DNA of 14,813 nucleotides from DATLFA01 sp039934635 (GTDB lineage: Bacteria; Actinomycetota; Acidimicrobiia; Acidimicrobiales; WLNW01): contig JBDTLT010000126.1 of assembly GCA_039934635.1 (NCBI GenBank), forward strand, positions 1 through 14,813. Direction: 5' to 3'. The translations under genes and the position numbers were made by a program. The notes under the pieces are model-generated. The model was not told the origin of the DNA, made no database searches, and worked only from the letters and a program-made list of their open reading frames with translations. Below are positions 6,577 to 14,283 of this stretch, in pieces; within the stretch, counting starts at the first letter, position 1, and each line of letters starts with the position of its first letter.

Positions 6577-8310
6577 TCAGTCGCCTTCGATGGGCTGTAC
6601 GACGGCCACCGTGATCGGCTCATCGGCGAAGAATGCGAGATGATCGACGCGCACGGTCGCATAGCCCGGGCCTGGGTCTATAGCGTTGGGCCCGACCGAC
6701 ACGATGGCGATCGTGTCGAGCCCTTCGGCACGCGCGATCTCGAGGGCGCGGTCGAGTTGTTCTCTTGTCTCGGCGGTGAGCCAGCGCCGGTCAGGGGTGT
6801 AATAGGCGCCGCCCTCGCGGAACAGATGCGACCACGTCGACACGACCAACTGCTCGGGCCGGGCCGCGATCTGGCGCGACGCGTCGTCGATCGTGTGGGT
6901 GCGCAGCACCATCCAACCAACGCCGAACGTGGTCATCGCGAGTGCGACCGTGATTGCCCACACCTGCACCCATCGTCGATGCTGCGAGATCGCGGCCACG
7001 CCCACCACCGTGAGCACGAACCCGGAGAGCAACTCGTAACGCCCACCCCACTGCGGCCCCGCGCCCCCGGTGAACTGCACGGCCCATACGAGCGGCAATG
7101 GTCCGAGCGCGAGCAGCGCGAGTTCGCGCGACGCACTGCGCTCGCGCAGTGCGGTCAGTCCGGCGGCGGCGAACGGCGACGCGATCAACAGCCCTGGCAC
7201 AAAACCCCAGCCCAACGTGCACAACAGGACGAAGATCGCGATCGTGAGCCCCGCCAGTTTGGGCGCCATCGACTGCCGTCGCGTCGAAGTGGCGCACGAG
7301 AGCGTGGCGACGATCGCCCCCACGAACAGCAGCCCGAGGAGGGCCTCGGTCCGGATGTCGCTGAGGCCGCGCACCCCCACCGTCGTAGTGATCGCCTCGC
7401 GCGCCCGCAATGTGAAGTCGGTGCCCGAACCCTGCGCCGTGCCGATGGCGCGGCCGGCCCGCAGCGTGTGACCCATCACTACGCGTTCGAGGACGCTGTT
7501 CGCTCCCAGCGGCAGCATCACGCCCACCAACGCGGACACGCCCATCACGAGCGGCGGCCGCCACTTGCGGTGCGATCGCCACAGCAGGGCCGCCAAGAAC
7601 GCGACGCACCACGCGCCATAGAGCAGCGCCTCGGTTCGCATCGTTCCGGCGACGCCGAACAACAGACCGGCCGCGAGGCCCCACTGCGGGCGCAGCCGCG
7701 CCTGGCGAACATCGAGGGCGACGACGACCGCCCACGCCATGGCGCCGAGCCCGAGCGCGTGCTCCCACAGGTCGAGGGCGTAGATCAGCACCGGCGATGC
7801 GGTGCCCACGACGACAAAGGCCAGCCAGCCCGACGCGCCGAGCCGGCGTGCCAACGCGCGCGCCGCGAGCGCGGACGCGACCGCGCCCAGCATCGGCACG
7901 AGCAACGCGGCGCGGTAGCCGAAGTGCGAATACAACGGGCGCACCAACAACGGCATCGGGAGCGTCGTCAGATTGACGTAACGGTCGCCGACGTGGCTCG
8001 TGTAGTAGAGCGGGTGCAACACCGCGTCGGGGTCGTAGGCGGCCGCCCAGTAGCCGACATCGGGGTCCGCGGTACCACGGTCCCGCATGACCTCGAGGGT
8101 CGCCACCTTGCCGCCGGTATCGGTGCCGAGGAACCCGCGGGGCGAATCGAGAAACGACAGCGCCACATAGAGCGCAAGCAGCCCGATCGCCGCCATGAAC
8201 GCGGCCGGAACCCGGGGTGACCCGAACGCGACAAAGCGGTGGCCCGCCGGCAACGAGCCGGACTGGCTGCGGCGCGTCGGCGTGGTCAGCACGCAATGTC
8301 TATCGGCCAC
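6577..8310 (-). CDS. Polytopic membrane protein, GT-C glycosyltransferase-like
   Basis: 577 residues. About ten or more hydrophobic segments can be seen, for example at 36-54, 134-152, 162-178, 185-200, 211-224, 231-243, 254-270, 323-338, 352-370, 398-412, 428-442 and 449-468. A soluble C-terminal tail follows (about 475-577). After the first membrane segment comes a loop with GTDTGGK (62-68); an acidic residue in this first outer loop is characteristic of GT-C enzymes. MRTEALLYG (224-232) resembles an Arg-x-Glu motif seen in such transferases. GT-C proteins move sugars from polyprenyl-phosphate donors to cell-wall glycans or proteins. The family call is inference; it could be another integral membrane protein. 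The start is uncertain: the GTG at 8310 directly abuts a stem-loop and lacks a clear ribosome binding site, and the ATG at 8196 (residue 39) is an alternative. It follows uvrB by 45 bp on the same strand. Confidence 0.75.
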   Translation of the reverse strand: MADRHCVLTTPTRRSQSGSLPAGHRFVAFGSPRVPAAFMAAIGLLALYVALSFLDSPRGFLGTDTGGKVATLEVMRDRGTADPDVGYWAAAYDPDAVLHPLYYTSHVGDRYVNLTTLPMPLLVRPLYSHFGYRAALLVPMLGAVASALAARALARRLGASGWLAFVVVGTASPVLIYALDLWEHALGLGAMAWAVVVALDVRQARLRPQWGLAAGLLFGVAGTMRTEALLYGAWCVAFLAALLWRSHRKWRPPLVMGVSALVGVMLPLGANSVLERVVMGHTLRAGRAIGTAQGSGTDFTLRAREAITTTVGVRGLSDIRTEALLGLLFVGAIVATLSCATSTRRQSMAPKLAGLTIAIFVLLCTLGWGFVPGLLIASPFAAAGLTALRERSASRELALLALGPLPLVWAVQFTGGAGPQWGGRYELLSGFVLTVVGVAAISQHRRWVQVWAITVALAMTTFGVGWMVLRTHTIDDASRQIAARPEQLVVSTWSHLFREGGAYYTPDRRWLTAETREQLDRALEIARAEGLDTIAIVSVGPNAIDPGPGYATVRVDHLAFFADEPITVAVVQPIEGD

Positions 8311-8344
8311 CGAGCGGCCGGCCTGAGGAACCCGCCGGCGCTCG
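8311..8344 (-). terminator. GC-rich stem-loop after uvrB (possible terminator without T tract)
   Basis: Arms CGAGCGGCCGGC (8311-8322) and GCCGGCGCTCG (8334-8344) pair over 11 bases with one bulged G, enclosing an 11-nt loop. The structure begins 11 nt past the uvrB stop codon and its far edge touches the proposed GTG start of the membrane-protein gene. No U-rich tract follows on the minus strand. It could be a terminator of the GC-rich type that lacks a T run, or an intercistronic structure limiting translation of the downstream gene. Confidence 0.45.
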
Positions 8345-8355
8345 GTTGTACGGGC

Positions 8356-10527
8356 TCAGGCGGTACGGACGTCGCGCAGCTCGCGTTTGAGGTCGTTGAT
8401 CTCGTCGCGCAATCGAGCGGCGTACTCGAAGCGCAAGTCGGCAGCCGCGGTGTGCATCTCTTCTTCGAGCGTGAGGATGAGGCGCTCGAGCTCGTCGTGG
8501 GGCAGCTCTCGCAACTCGAGCTCGCCGGCGTTGCCCGATCGCCGCGCATTGTCCCGCCAACGCTTGCGCCGATCGCTGCCGGGCACCGGTGCGCCCTCGT
8601 CGGGGCGGATCAACGACAAGATGTCGGTGACGGCCTTGCGAATGGTCTGCGGGTTGATGCCGTGGGCCTCGTTGTAGGCGATCTGCACCTGCCGGCGCCG
8701 CTGAGTTTCGTTGATGGCCCGGCGCATCGAATCGGTGACGGTGTCCGCGTACATCACGACCTTGCCGTTGACGTTGCGGGCAGCCCGGCCCATCGTTTGG
8801 ATCAGCGACGTGCCACTGCGCAGGAAGCCCTCTTTGTCCGCGTCGAGGATGGCCACCAGCGATACCTCGGGGAGGTCGAGACCCTCTCGCAGCAGGTTGA
8901 TGCCGACCAACACGTCGAACTCACCGAGACGGAGATCGCGCAGGATCTCGATGCGTTGGATGGTGTCGACATTGGAGTGGAGATAGCGCACCCGCAACCC
9001 CATCTCGAGCAAATAGTCGGTGAGGTCTTCGGCCATCTTCTTGGTGAGCGTGGTGACGAGCACCCGCTCGTTTTGCGCCACCGTATTGTTGATGCCTTCG
9101 ATGAGATCGTCGATCTGGCCCTTGGTCGGACGGATCGTGACCTCGGGATCGATGAGGCCGGTCGGCCGCACGATCTGCTCGACGACCCGTGACGACACCT
9201 GGAGCTCATAGGGACTCGGCGTGGCGCTGAGGAACACCACTTGGCCGACGCGGTCGACGAACTCTTCGAAGCGCAACGGTCGGTTGTCGGCCGCGGACGG
9301 CAGCCGGAAACCGTGGTCGACCAACGTCTCTTTGCGCGACCGGTCGCCTTCGTATTGCCCGTGCAACTGGGGCACCGCGACGTGGGACTCGTCGATGACC
9401 ACCAAGAAGTCGTCGGGGAAGTAATCGATCAGCGTGTAGGGCGCCTCGCCCGGCGCGCGCCCGTCGATGGGCGCCGAATAGTTTTCGATGCCGTTGCAGT
9501 AGCCGACCTCTTGGATCATCTCGAGGTCGTATTGCGTGCGCATGCGCAGCCGCTGGGCCTCGAGCAGCTTGCCCTGCGACTCGAACCAGGCGAGGCGCTC
9601 TTGCAGCTCGGCCTCGATGCGCACGACCGCATTGCGCAGTCGCTCGTCGCTGGCGACGTAGTGCGATGCTGGGAACACGACGAGCTCGGGGAGATCTTCG
9701 TACTTTTCTCCCGTGAGCGGATCGAAGGTGACGATCTGCTCGATCTCGTCACCGAACAACGAGATCCGTACCGCGTGCTCGTCGTAGGCGGGATGGAGCT
9801 CGATGGTGTCGCCGCGCACCCTGAACTTGCCCCGCACGAGGTTGGCGTCGTTGCGCTCGTATTGCATGTCGACGAGCTGGCGCAGAATGGCGCGCTGGTC
9901 TCTGGACTCGCCGACGCGAGCCACCAGCAACTGCGAGTGATATTCCTCGGGCGAGCCCAAGCCGTAGATGCACGAGACCGAGGCCACCACGATCGTGTCG
10001 CGGCGCGTCAACAATGCCGCAGTCGCCGAGTGGCGCAACCGATCGATCTCGTCGTTGACCGACGAGTCTTTTTCGATGTACGTGTCGGACGAGGGCATGT
10101 AGGCCTCGGGTTGGTAATAGTCGTAGTACGACACGAAGTACTCGACTCGGTTCTTGGGGAAGAACTCTTTCAACTCGTTGGCCAACTGCGCCGCCAAGGA
10201 CTTGTTGGGCGCGATCACGAGTGTGGGGCGCTGCACCTGCTCGATCGTCCACGCAATGGTCGCGCTCTTGCCGCTGCCGGTGATGCCGAGCAACGTCTGG
10301 CACGGCTCGCCGGCACGGAGCCCCTCGGAGAGCGACGCGATCGCCTTTGGTTGGTCACCCGCGGGTGAGAAGTCGGACACCACCTCGAAGGGGCGCCCGG
10401 GCGGCGAGGCCCGGCTGAACCGCCGGATCGGCGCCGAATCCATCGGGCGATGCACGGTCATGGTCGGCTGCGCCTTGGGCGCTCGGGACGCCTTGGGAGC
10501 GGGACGGGTAGAAGCGGATCGAGCCAC
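8356..10527 (-). CDS. uvrB: UvrABC excinuclease subunit B
   Basis: 723 residues from the GTG at 10527. UvrB is the DNA-damage verification helicase of nucleotide excision repair: UvrA loads it at lesions and it recruits UvrC. Visible features are Walker A GITGSGKS (81-88), the damage-probing beta-hairpin region YYDYYQPEAYMPSSDTY, the DEAD-box-like DESHVAVPQ with the downstream DNRPLRFEEF block, the helicase block LVGINLLREGLDLPEV, QTMGRAARN, and the C-terminal UVR motif (about 680-715) that contacts UvrC. The first 45 residues are a basic, Pro/Ala-rich extension before the conserved FEVVSDF. In-frame ATGs at 10461 and 10443 are alternative starts. I favour the GTG because a damage promoter (10534-10556) sits just upstream and would start the mRNA at or beside that codon, explaining the absence of a ribosome binding site. 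Confidence 0.98.
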   Translation of the reverse strand: MARSASTRPAPKASRAPKAQPTMTVHRPMDSAPIRRFSRASPPGRPFEVVSDFSPAGDQPKAIASLSEGLRAGEPCQTLLGITGSGKSATIAWTIEQVQRPTLVIAPNKSLAAQLANELKEFFPKNRVEYFVSYYDYYQPEAYMPSSDTYIEKDSSVNDEIDRLRHSATAALLTRRDTIVVASVSCIYGLGSPEEYHSQLLVARVGESRDQRAILRQLVDMQYERNDANLVRGKFRVRGDTIELHPAYDEHAVRISLFGDEIEQIVTFDPLTGEKYEDLPELVVFPASHYVASDERLRNAVVRIEAELQERLAWFESQGKLLEAQRLRMRTQYDLEMIQEVGYCNGIENYSAPIDGRAPGEAPYTLIDYFPDDFLVVIDESHVAVPQLHGQYEGDRSRKETLVDHGFRLPSAADNRPLRFEEFVDRVGQVVFLSATPSPYELQVSSRVVEQIVRPTGLIDPEVTIRPTKGQIDDLIEGINNTVAQNERVLVTTLTKKMAEDLTDYLLEMGLRVRYLHSNVDTIQRIEILRDLRLGEFDVLVGINLLREGLDLPEVSLVAILDADKEGFLRSGTSLIQTMGRAARNVNGKVVMYADTVTDSMRRAINETQRRRQVQIAYNEAHGINPQTIRKAVTDILSLIRPDEGAPVPGSDRRKRWRDNARRSGNAGELELRELPHDELERLILTLEEEMHTAAADLRFEYAARLRDEINDLKRELRDVRTA

Positions 10528-10533
10528 CCCGGC

Positions 10534-10556
10534 ATCGTACTGACCCCCACTGACAA
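10534..10556 (-). promoter_or_regulatory. PafBC/RecA-independent DNA-damage promoter of uvrB
   Basis: On the minus strand the sequence reads TTGTCAGTG (10556-10548), 8 nt, then TACGAT (10539-10534). This matches the mycobacterial RecA_NDp consensus TTGTCRGTG-N8-TAnnnT, which is recognised by the PafBC activator with RNA polymerase, at every defined position. The end of the -10 element is 6 nt from the uvrB GTG codon, the spacing expected for a leaderless transcript beginning at that codon. The site lies between uvrB and the pilin terminator, so uvrB would not depend on read-through. No LexA-type box (TCGAAC-N4-GTTCGA) was seen here. Confidence 0.85.
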
Positions 10557-10559
10557 TGA

Positions 10560-10598
10560 ACCGGGAAAACGAACAAGGGCGGGCCCGAAGGCCCGCCC
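10560..10598 (-). terminator. Intrinsic terminator of the Flp pilin gene
   Basis: A perfect 9-bp GC stem is formed by GGGCGGGCC (10577-10585) and GGCCCGCCC (10590-10598) with a CGAA loop. On the minus strand it is followed by a T-rich run (TTGTTCGTTTTCCC, 10576-10563). It lies 31 nt past the pilin stop codon and upstream of the uvrB promoter, insulating uvrB from pilin transcription. Confidence 0.88.
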
Positions 10599-10629
10599 GA
10601 GTCGATTGACCTTGCGGTCGGCTGGAGAA

Positions 10630-10824
10630 TCAGCCGGCAGCAGAGATCGAAGCGCCGACGGTCGAGAACTTGCTCGACGCGCTCTTGCCCAGCGTGGTGA
10701 CGGCTGCGATGCAGACGACCGCGATGAGTGCCACGAGCAGTGCGTACTCGACGAGCGAGGCGCCACGTTCGCTCTTGATGTGGGCCTTCACCCAAGCGTT
10801 CAGAAACTGGTAGTGCGTAATCAT
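10630..10824 (-). CDS. Flp family type IVb pilin (pilin 1)
   Basis: 64 residues. A short basic leader (1-21) ends at Arg20-Gly21, followed by the type IVb processing motif ASLVEYALL with the conserved Glu at +5 and Tyr at +6 (Glu26, Tyr27). A single hydrophobic helix (about 28-45) and a small Ser/Ala-rich tail complete it. The prepilin peptidase would cut after Gly21, leaving a 43-residue mature subunit. Flp pilins assemble into Tad pili for adhesion or surface contact; none of the tad assembly genes is in the window, so this could be a dispersed pilin locus. The ATG at 10824 has AGGGAG 11 nt upstream, a rather long spacing. It lies 110 bp downstream of the response regulator on the same strand and has its own terminator. 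Confidence 0.92.
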   Translation of the reverse strand: MITHYQFLNAWVKAHIKSERGASLVEYALLVALIAVVCIAAVTTLGKSASSKFSTVGASISAAG

Positions 10825-10830
10825 TTTAGA

Positions 10831-10841
10831 GTGGACTCCCT
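10831..10841 (-). promoter_or_regulatory. Ribosome-binding leader of pilin 1, shared with pilin 2
   Basis: On the minus strand this is AGGGAGTCCAC. AGGGAG is the likely Shine-Dalgarno sequence, 11 nt before the ATG. Exactly the same 11-mer precedes the second pilin gene at 14341-14351. The remaining upstream 110 bp also holds an odd dyad, ACCCC-G-GGGGT on the plus strand (10904-10914), and no promoter I can place with confidence. Confidence 0.55.
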
Positions 10842-10934
10842 TTGTGCGTGCCCCGCCGGTTGCGGTGGCCCCTTCCGTGTTGCACTACCTTCTTCGGCGC
10901 AATACCCCGGGGGTCTGAATAGGACTCTCGGCCC

Positions 10935-11582
10935 TTATTGCAGGTGCACGATGCCCATACGCACGGCTTGCAGCACGGCTTGCGTGCGGTCCCGCGCGTC
11001 GAGCTTCTGGTAGATCGATGCCAGGTGGTTCTTGACCGTCTTCTGGCTGATGTACAGCTTCTCCGCGACCTCGGGTGTCGAGCACCCGTCGGCGATCAAC
11101 TGCAGCACTTCTTCTTCACGCTTGGTGACGACCCGCTCTTCTTCTTTGTGCGGTTGATCCCAGCGCCGAACCTCGTTGAGCATCGATGCTGCGAGTTGCG
11201 GCGACAGCGCCGTCTCGCCGCCGGCCGCCATGCGCACCGCCGATGCAATCTCTTCGGTCGAACAATCCTTCACGAGATAGCCGGTGGCGCCAGCGCGGAT
11301 TGCTGATGTCAACACGCCTTGGTCCGCGTGCATCGTGAGCATGACGACCTTCGTGTCCGGCAGTTGCGCACGAACCTGGCGGCACGCCTCTACTCCGTCG
11401 ATCTCCGGCATGGTGACGTCCATCAAGATCACGTCGGGCCGCACCGTGAGTGCGAGCGCGACGGCTTCGGCGCCGTCTCCTGCTTCTCCGACGATATCGA
11501 AACCCTGCTCGCGCATGGACCGGCTCAGCCCCTCACGGAGCATCCGATGGTCATCGGCGAGCATCAATCGAATCGCTGTCAT
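10935..11582 (-). CDS. NarL/FixJ-family two-component response regulator
   Basis: 215 residues. The receiver domain (about 4-120) has the acidic pair Asp10/Asp11, the phospho-acceptor Asp55 in VILMDVTMPEIDG, Thr83 and Lys105 (GYLVKD). The LuxR-type helix-turn-helix (about 152-212) contains KREEEVLQLIADG, then CSTPEVAEKLYISQKTVKNH with the recognition helix, and LDARDRTQAV. It is a DNA-binding transcription factor, presumably phosphorylated by the sensor kinase encoded just upstream. Two adjacent ATGs occur; the one at 11582 is preferred because AGGGG (11592-11588) lies 5 nt before it and only 2 nt before the ATG at 11585. The frame stays open upstream through 11735, but that stretch is Gly-rich and not receiver-like. 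The Flp pilin gene follows directly, making it a possible target. Confidence 0.95.
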   Translation of the reverse strand: MTAIRLMLADDHRMLREGLSRSMREQGFDIVGEAGDGAEAVALALTVRPDVILMDVTMPEIDGVEACRQVRAQLPDTKVVMLTMHADQGVLTSAIRAGATGYLVKDCSTEEIASAVRMAAGGETALSPQLAASMLNEVRRWDQPHKEEERVVTKREEEVLQLIADGCSTPEVAEKLYISQKTVKNHLASIYQKLDARDRTQAVLQAVRMGIVHLQ

Positions 11583-11702
11583 CATGTCCCCTAGATCTGG
11601 CGTCGCCTCGTTGGCGATTAGCGGGAGAATTCGATAGTGGCCACCGCAGCCACCACCACCAGGTGATCCATCGGCGGACCACCAGTCATAGTTAGGTCTT
11701 CT

Positions 11703-11723
11703 GCCCGCGAACTTGATGCGGGC
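11703..11723. other. Stem-loop just after the sensor-kinase stop codon
   Basis: Arms GCCCGC (11703-11708) and GCGGGC (11718-11723) with a 9-nt loop lie 8 nt beyond the histidine kinase stop codon, within the 149-bp spacer before the response regulator. No T tract follows on the minus strand. It may partially terminate or process the kinase-regulator transcript. The rest of the spacer (11586-11700) holds a CCA-rich patch and no clear promoter. Confidence 0.35.
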
Positions 11724-11731
11724 GGACCATC

Positions 11732-13531
11732 TCATTCACCGGCGAGCACGCAACGAACCACGGTGCCGCGACCCGCGGCACTCGCGATCTCGAGCGTGGC
11801 GCCGACCGACGACGCGCGTTCGCGCATGCCGATGATCCCGTACGAATCGAGCCGACCGGCCTTGCCTTCGGGGAAGCCTGCCCCGTCGTCGGCGACTTCG
11901 AGCGCGGCGGCCGATCCGTTGCACCACCAACGCACATCGACGCGATGCGCGTGCGCGTGCCGTTCGACATTGACGAGCGCTTCTTGGGCGATACGCCACA
12001 TCTCGCGCTCTTGCAGGATCGGCAGCCGAGCGCCGCGGTCCGCATGAAGGTGATAATCGAGCGTCGAACGCTCACGCAACCGGTCGATGAATCCTTCGAG
12101 GGTCTCGACGATGTCGCACGACTCGGACACGTCGGTGCGCAAGTCGTAGAGCGTGTCACGCACTTCACGGATCACGCCGCGGACGTCGGTGCGCAACTGT
12201 TGCAATGGCGCGCTCACGGCTTCGCCCTTGGCGTCGCGGGCGACGAGCCGGTCGAGCTCGAATGCGAGATACGCCAGTGATTGGCCGATGCGGTCGTGCA
12301 GATCGCGCGCGATGCGGGTGCGTTCTTCGTCGGCGCCGACCGTGCGCAGCCGGCTGAACCAGCGGGCGTTGTCGATGGCGAGAGCGACGGGCTCCACGAA
12401 ACCTTGCAGCATCTCGACATCGCGGCGGGAAAAATGGTTCTCATCGCGATGCTCGAGGGCCAGCAACCCGATGATCGACCCGCGCGCCGGGAGGACGGTG
12501 TACAGACCGCACCGCGAACTCGACGACAAGCCTTCGAGTTCGCCGCGATTGAGATCGTTCACTTCGATCAGCTGGTTGCGAGCCAGTGCCCGCTTGAGCG
12601 GAGCCGGAAGCTCGGTAGGACCGAGGCGGGGTGGCAGGCGCACGCCTTCGCGCCGCAGCACCTGCCAATTGGCGTCCGTCTCGTCGAAAATGAATACCGC
12701 AGCCGCGGTGAAGTCGATCAATCCGCGCAAGCGGGCGATCGTGGTGTCGAGCACGTCGTTCATGTCGAGCGAAGCCGGCAACGACTGCGCTACACGATGC
12801 AACGAGAACAGCAGTGCGTTCGCGTCGGACAGCCGGGTGAGACGGTCGAAAGCGAGTGACCTTTGGCGATCGGCTTCACCGGTGAGCCGGCGTGCGTAGC
12901 CCGCGATCACGGCAACCAACAGCAGGATCACGGTCCATTGCACCGTGATGCGGATCTCTGCGCCGGAGTAGCCGGGCTCGAGTGCCCACGGGATACTTAT
13001 CGCAAGGGCCGACGCGATGCTGATACGCAGCGCGAAACCAAATCCGCGGGCAAAGCCGGCGACGATTGCGGCCGTCGTCAAGGAGAACACGAATGGTGAC
13101 GCCCAATAGCCCGTCGATGCGACCGCGGTGACCAACAGCGCGACTTCGCAAACGACTTCGATCAAGCTGCGCACGTTGCCCAGATACCGCAACGGGCTGA
13201 TCGTGCGGATCACCGTGTACGCGAGCAAGACTCCGCACCAACCGACGATCCACCAGTCGGCATCGGCAAAGGACTCGGCGGCCAATGCGACGGACACCAT
13301 GCTGGTGCCCCAGCGGATCGCCAGCATCGCCGGTCCGTAGACGCGGACGCGGTCGATCTGATCGAACAGCGCGAGGGCGTCGCCGTTGTTGTAGCCATCG
13401 CTGGTGCGATTGAGCCGAGCCAGGGGCTGCAGCCAGGGCGCACGACGTGCTCCTCGACTGAAGCGGGTCCGAATCTCGTCGGGCGGCGCGCGAGGGGGTT
13501 CGGGCGGGCGCGTCAGCGTCTCGATGACCAC
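11732..13531 (-). CDS. GAF-domain sensor histidine kinase, HisKA_3 (NarX/DesK-like) type
   Basis: 599 residues. A basic, Pro-rich N-terminus (1-45) is followed by a membrane region with about five or six hydrophobic segments (roughly 66-86, 94-112, 124-139, 146-163, 168-184, 196-213). A helical linker precedes a GAF-like sensor domain (about 245-388), then HisKA_3 with phospho-acceptor His412 in DEERTRIARDLHDRIGQSL. The HATPase region has the N-box (Glu517, Asn521, His525), G1 motif DDGAGF (548-553), GIIGMRER (566-573) and GRGT (588-591). This class autophosphorylates and passes phosphate to NarL/FixJ regulators, matching the next gene. The signal is unknown; the membrane block without a large external loop suggests intramembrane or GAF-mediated sensing. 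The GTG start at 13531 is unusual: GAGGAGG ends only one base before it. It is divergent from coaE, 75 bp away. Confidence 0.93.
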   Translation of the reverse strand: MVIETLTRPPEPPRAPPDEIRTRFSRGARRAPWLQPLARLNRTSDGYNNGDALALFDQIDRVRVYGPAMLAIRWGTSMVSVALAAESFADADWWIVGWCGVLLAYTVIRTISPLRYLGNVRSLIEVVCEVALLVTAVASTGYWASPFVFSLTTAAIVAGFARGFGFALRISIASALAISIPWALEPGYSGAEIRITVQWTVILLLVAVIAGYARRLTGEADRQRSLAFDRLTRLSDANALLFSLHRVAQSLPASLDMNDVLDTTIARLRGLIDFTAAAVFIFDETDANWQVLRREGVRLPPRLGPTELPAPLKRALARNQLIEVNDLNRGELEGLSSSSRCGLYTVLPARGSIIGLLALEHRDENHFSRRDVEMLQGFVEPVALAIDNARWFSRLRTVGADEERTRIARDLHDRIGQSLAYLAFELDRLVARDAKGEAVSAPLQQLRTDVRGVIREVRDTLYDLRTDVSESCDIVETLEGFIDRLRERSTLDYHLHADRGARLPILQEREMWRIAQEALVNVERHAHAHRVDVRWWCNGSAAALEVADDGAGFPEGKAGRLDSYGIIGMRERASSVGATLEIASAAGRGTVVRCVLAGE

Positions 13532-13606
13532 ACCTCCTCGTTTCGGCGAGGGTTCCTATCGGCGTGGGTATCCGCAATATGAACGATTCGTGGCAGGCTG
13601 CGCAGC

Positions 13607-14254
13607 GTGCTCGAGATCGGATTGACGGGCGGGATCGGCGCCGGCAAGTCCACAGTCGCTCAGCTCCTGGTCAGCAGGGGTGCAACCCTCATCGATGCCG
13701 ACAGCATCGTTCGCGACCTCCAACAACCCGGCGGGGCCGTCTTCGTGCGGATGGTCGAGCAATTCGGCCCGCGCATCGTCCACGCGGACGGCACGCTCGA
13801 CCGGGCCGCAGTCGCCGAGATCGTGTTCTCCGACAAGGCGCAACTGACCGCGCTGAACGGCATCGTCCACCCGGCGGTGACCGACGAGATGACGCGCCGG
13901 CGTCAAGCGTTGGCCCTCACCGACGCGACGGTCGTGCTCGACATCCCGTTGCTCATCGACACCAACTACACCGACCTCGACGCGGCATTGGTCGTCGACG
14001 TCGATCCCGAGATCGCGATACGCCGCCTGATCGAGCACCGGGGTTTCACCGAAGCCGACGCGCGCGCTCGCATCGCCAATCAAGCGTCACGCGACGATCG
14101 GTTGGCCATCGCCGACTTCGTCATCGACAACAGCGGAACGCTCGACGACGTGACCCAGCGTGTCGCCGAGAGCTGGCAATGGATCTGTTCGCTCGCGCGT
14201 CCCGAGCCGAACGACGCGCCGGTGACCCCCATCCGCACCCGCCGTCGCACCTAG
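13607..14254 (+). CDS. coaE: Dephospho-CoA kinase
   Basis: 215 residues, close to the usual 200. CoaE phosphorylates the ribose 3'-hydroxyl of dephospho-CoA with ATP, the last step of coenzyme A synthesis, in the cytosol. The P-loop is GLTGGIGAGKST (5-16), followed by the conserved DADSIVRDL (31-39), HPAVTDEM (88-95), the strand VVLDIPLLIDTNY (109-121) and RRLIEHRGFTEADARARIANQ (138-158), which is the lid region with its arginines. The C-terminus adds a short basic, Pro-containing tail (about 198-215). The start is the GTG at 13607, placed directly before the P-loop strand; no strong ribosome binding site is visible. It is divergent from the sensor kinase. In many actinobacteria coaE lies near uvrB, and here the kinase/regulator/pilin block sits between them. 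Confidence 0.97.
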   Translation: MLEIGLTGGIGAGKSTVAQLLVSRGATLIDADSIVRDLQQPGGAVFVRMVEQFGPRIVHADGTLDRAAVAEIVFSDKAQLTALNGIVHPAVTDEMTRRRQALALTDATVVLDIPLLIDTNYTDLDAALVVDVDPEIAIRRLIEHRGFTEADARARIANQASRDDRLAIADFVIDNSGTLDDVTQRVAESWQWICSLARPEPNDAPVTPIRTRRRT

Positions 14255-14283
14255 TGGGTGAGGCCGGTAGGCCTGGCGATTCA

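Noticed and set aside
6640..8220. Long plus-strand open frame opposite the membrane-protein gene
   Set aside because: It encodes an Arg/Gln/His/Glu-rich product without domain features. The minus-strand frame gives regular hydrophobic segments, so this is an antisense shadow.
10539..10554. Direct repeat ACTGAC-CCCC-ACTGAC as an independent operator
   Set aside because: It falls entirely within the PafBC-type promoter, where the first unit is part of the TTGTCAGTG element. The repeat is adequately explained by that motif.
11649..11664. CCA-rich patch in the kinase-regulator spacer as a microsatellite
   Set aside because: Only three consecutive CCA units occur, which is too few to be notable in this sequence composition.
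11585..11735. N-terminal extension of the response regulator into an open Gly-rich stretch
   Set aside because: The receiver domain starts at the ATG at 11582, which has a well-spaced ribosome binding site. The extension has no domain character and begins inside the end of the kinase gene.
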